Shown: piece after piece, positions 8,062 through 8,091 of the stretch
How the letters are laid out: the number at the start of each line of letters is the position of its first letter
How positions within the stretch are numbered: position 1 is the first letter of the stretch
DNA from: Desulfoprunum sp.
Lineage (GTDB): Bacteria > Desulfobacterota > Desulfobulbia > Desulfobulbales > Desulfocapsaceae
NCBI GenBank assembly: GCA_030696435.1
Contig: JAUYSF010000291.1
Span: 1-8,091 of the forward strand
DNA length: 8,091 nt
Reading direction: 5' to 3'
Program-made: the position numbers and the translations under genes
Notes under the pieces: generated by a model
Database searches by the model: none
What the model was told of the DNA's origin: nothing
The model's input: only the letters and a program-made list of their open reading frames with translations

Positions 8062-8091
8062 CGATAGCGATAGAGATGGCGATTTCGATAC
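8062..8091. repeat. CGATAG/CGATTT hexamer repeat block (runs to the window edge)
   Basis: Five in-register six-base units are visible: CGATAG, CGATAG, AGATGG, CGATTT, CGATAC. CGATTTCG here is the reverse complement of CGAAATCG in the block at 7945-7970, so the two blocks are partly inverted copies about 90 bases apart. The block is probably cut by the window end. Confidence 0.55.

Larger units (their letters stand above)
7825..8091. other. Non-coding right end, no gene seen
   Basis: No frame of supportable length was found in the 267 bases after fadH on either strand. A weak hairpin is possible at about 7850-7871 (CGTTTGG with CCAACG), followed by an A-run rather than a T-run, so it is not a plus-strand terminator. 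The rest is A-rich with the hexamer repeats listed separately. Confidence 0.6.

Noticed and set aside
7945..8091. CRISPR array
   Set aside because: Units are six bases in tandem without unique spacers of regular length.

Overview
The window looks like chromosomal DNA from an anaerobic, fatty-acid-metabolising Desulfobacterota-type bacterium (former Deltaproteobacteria). This taxonomic reading is an inference: it rests on an EtfB/EtfA pair lying beside a CCG-domain iron-sulfur oxidoreductase, on a FadL-type porin and a FadH-type dienoyl-CoA reductase nearby, and on moderately GC-rich coding DNA with clear Shine-Dalgarno sites. No rRNA, tRNA, transposase, phage gene or CRISPR array was seen.

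Layout. Bases 1-475 are the 3' end of a (Fe-S)-binding oxidoreductase of the HdrD/GlpC-like group. A 144-base gap follows with a perfect 19-bp hairpin and a smaller second one. Then comes a compact same-strand group: etfB (620-1393), etfA (1403-2320), a small SCP2-domain protein (2340-2651) and a hotdog-fold acyl-CoA thioesterase (2736-3143). Bases 3144-3577 are a 434-base gap holding a 129-base inverted-repeat element and a hairpin with a GGAGGAG loop, upstream of a FadL/OMPP1-family outer-membrane protein (3578-4795). A strong bidirectional terminator (4815-4852) separates that gene from a convergent radical SAM gene (5748-4879, minus strand). This gene is divergent from fadH, 2,4-dienoyl-CoA reductase (5773-7824), with only 24 bases between the two start codons as called. 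The last 267 bases are non-coding and carry runs of CGAAAT/CGATAG-like hexamers.

How the genes could work together (inference from family knowledge): the porin admits long-chain fatty acids or other hydrophobic substrates, FadH removes awkward double bonds during beta-oxidation of unsaturated chains, acyl-CoA dehydrogenases encoded elsewhere pass electrons to EtfAB, and the CCG-domain protein passes them on, probably towards the quinone pool. The SCP2 protein and thioesterase would handle acyl-CoA or lipid pools. The radical SAM protein has no assigned role here.

Most of the window is recognisable metabolism and I do not see a clear new multi-gene system. The least explained parts are the intergenic structures: the hairpin before etfB, the inverted-repeat leader before the FadL-like gene, and the hexamer-repeat region at the right edge.
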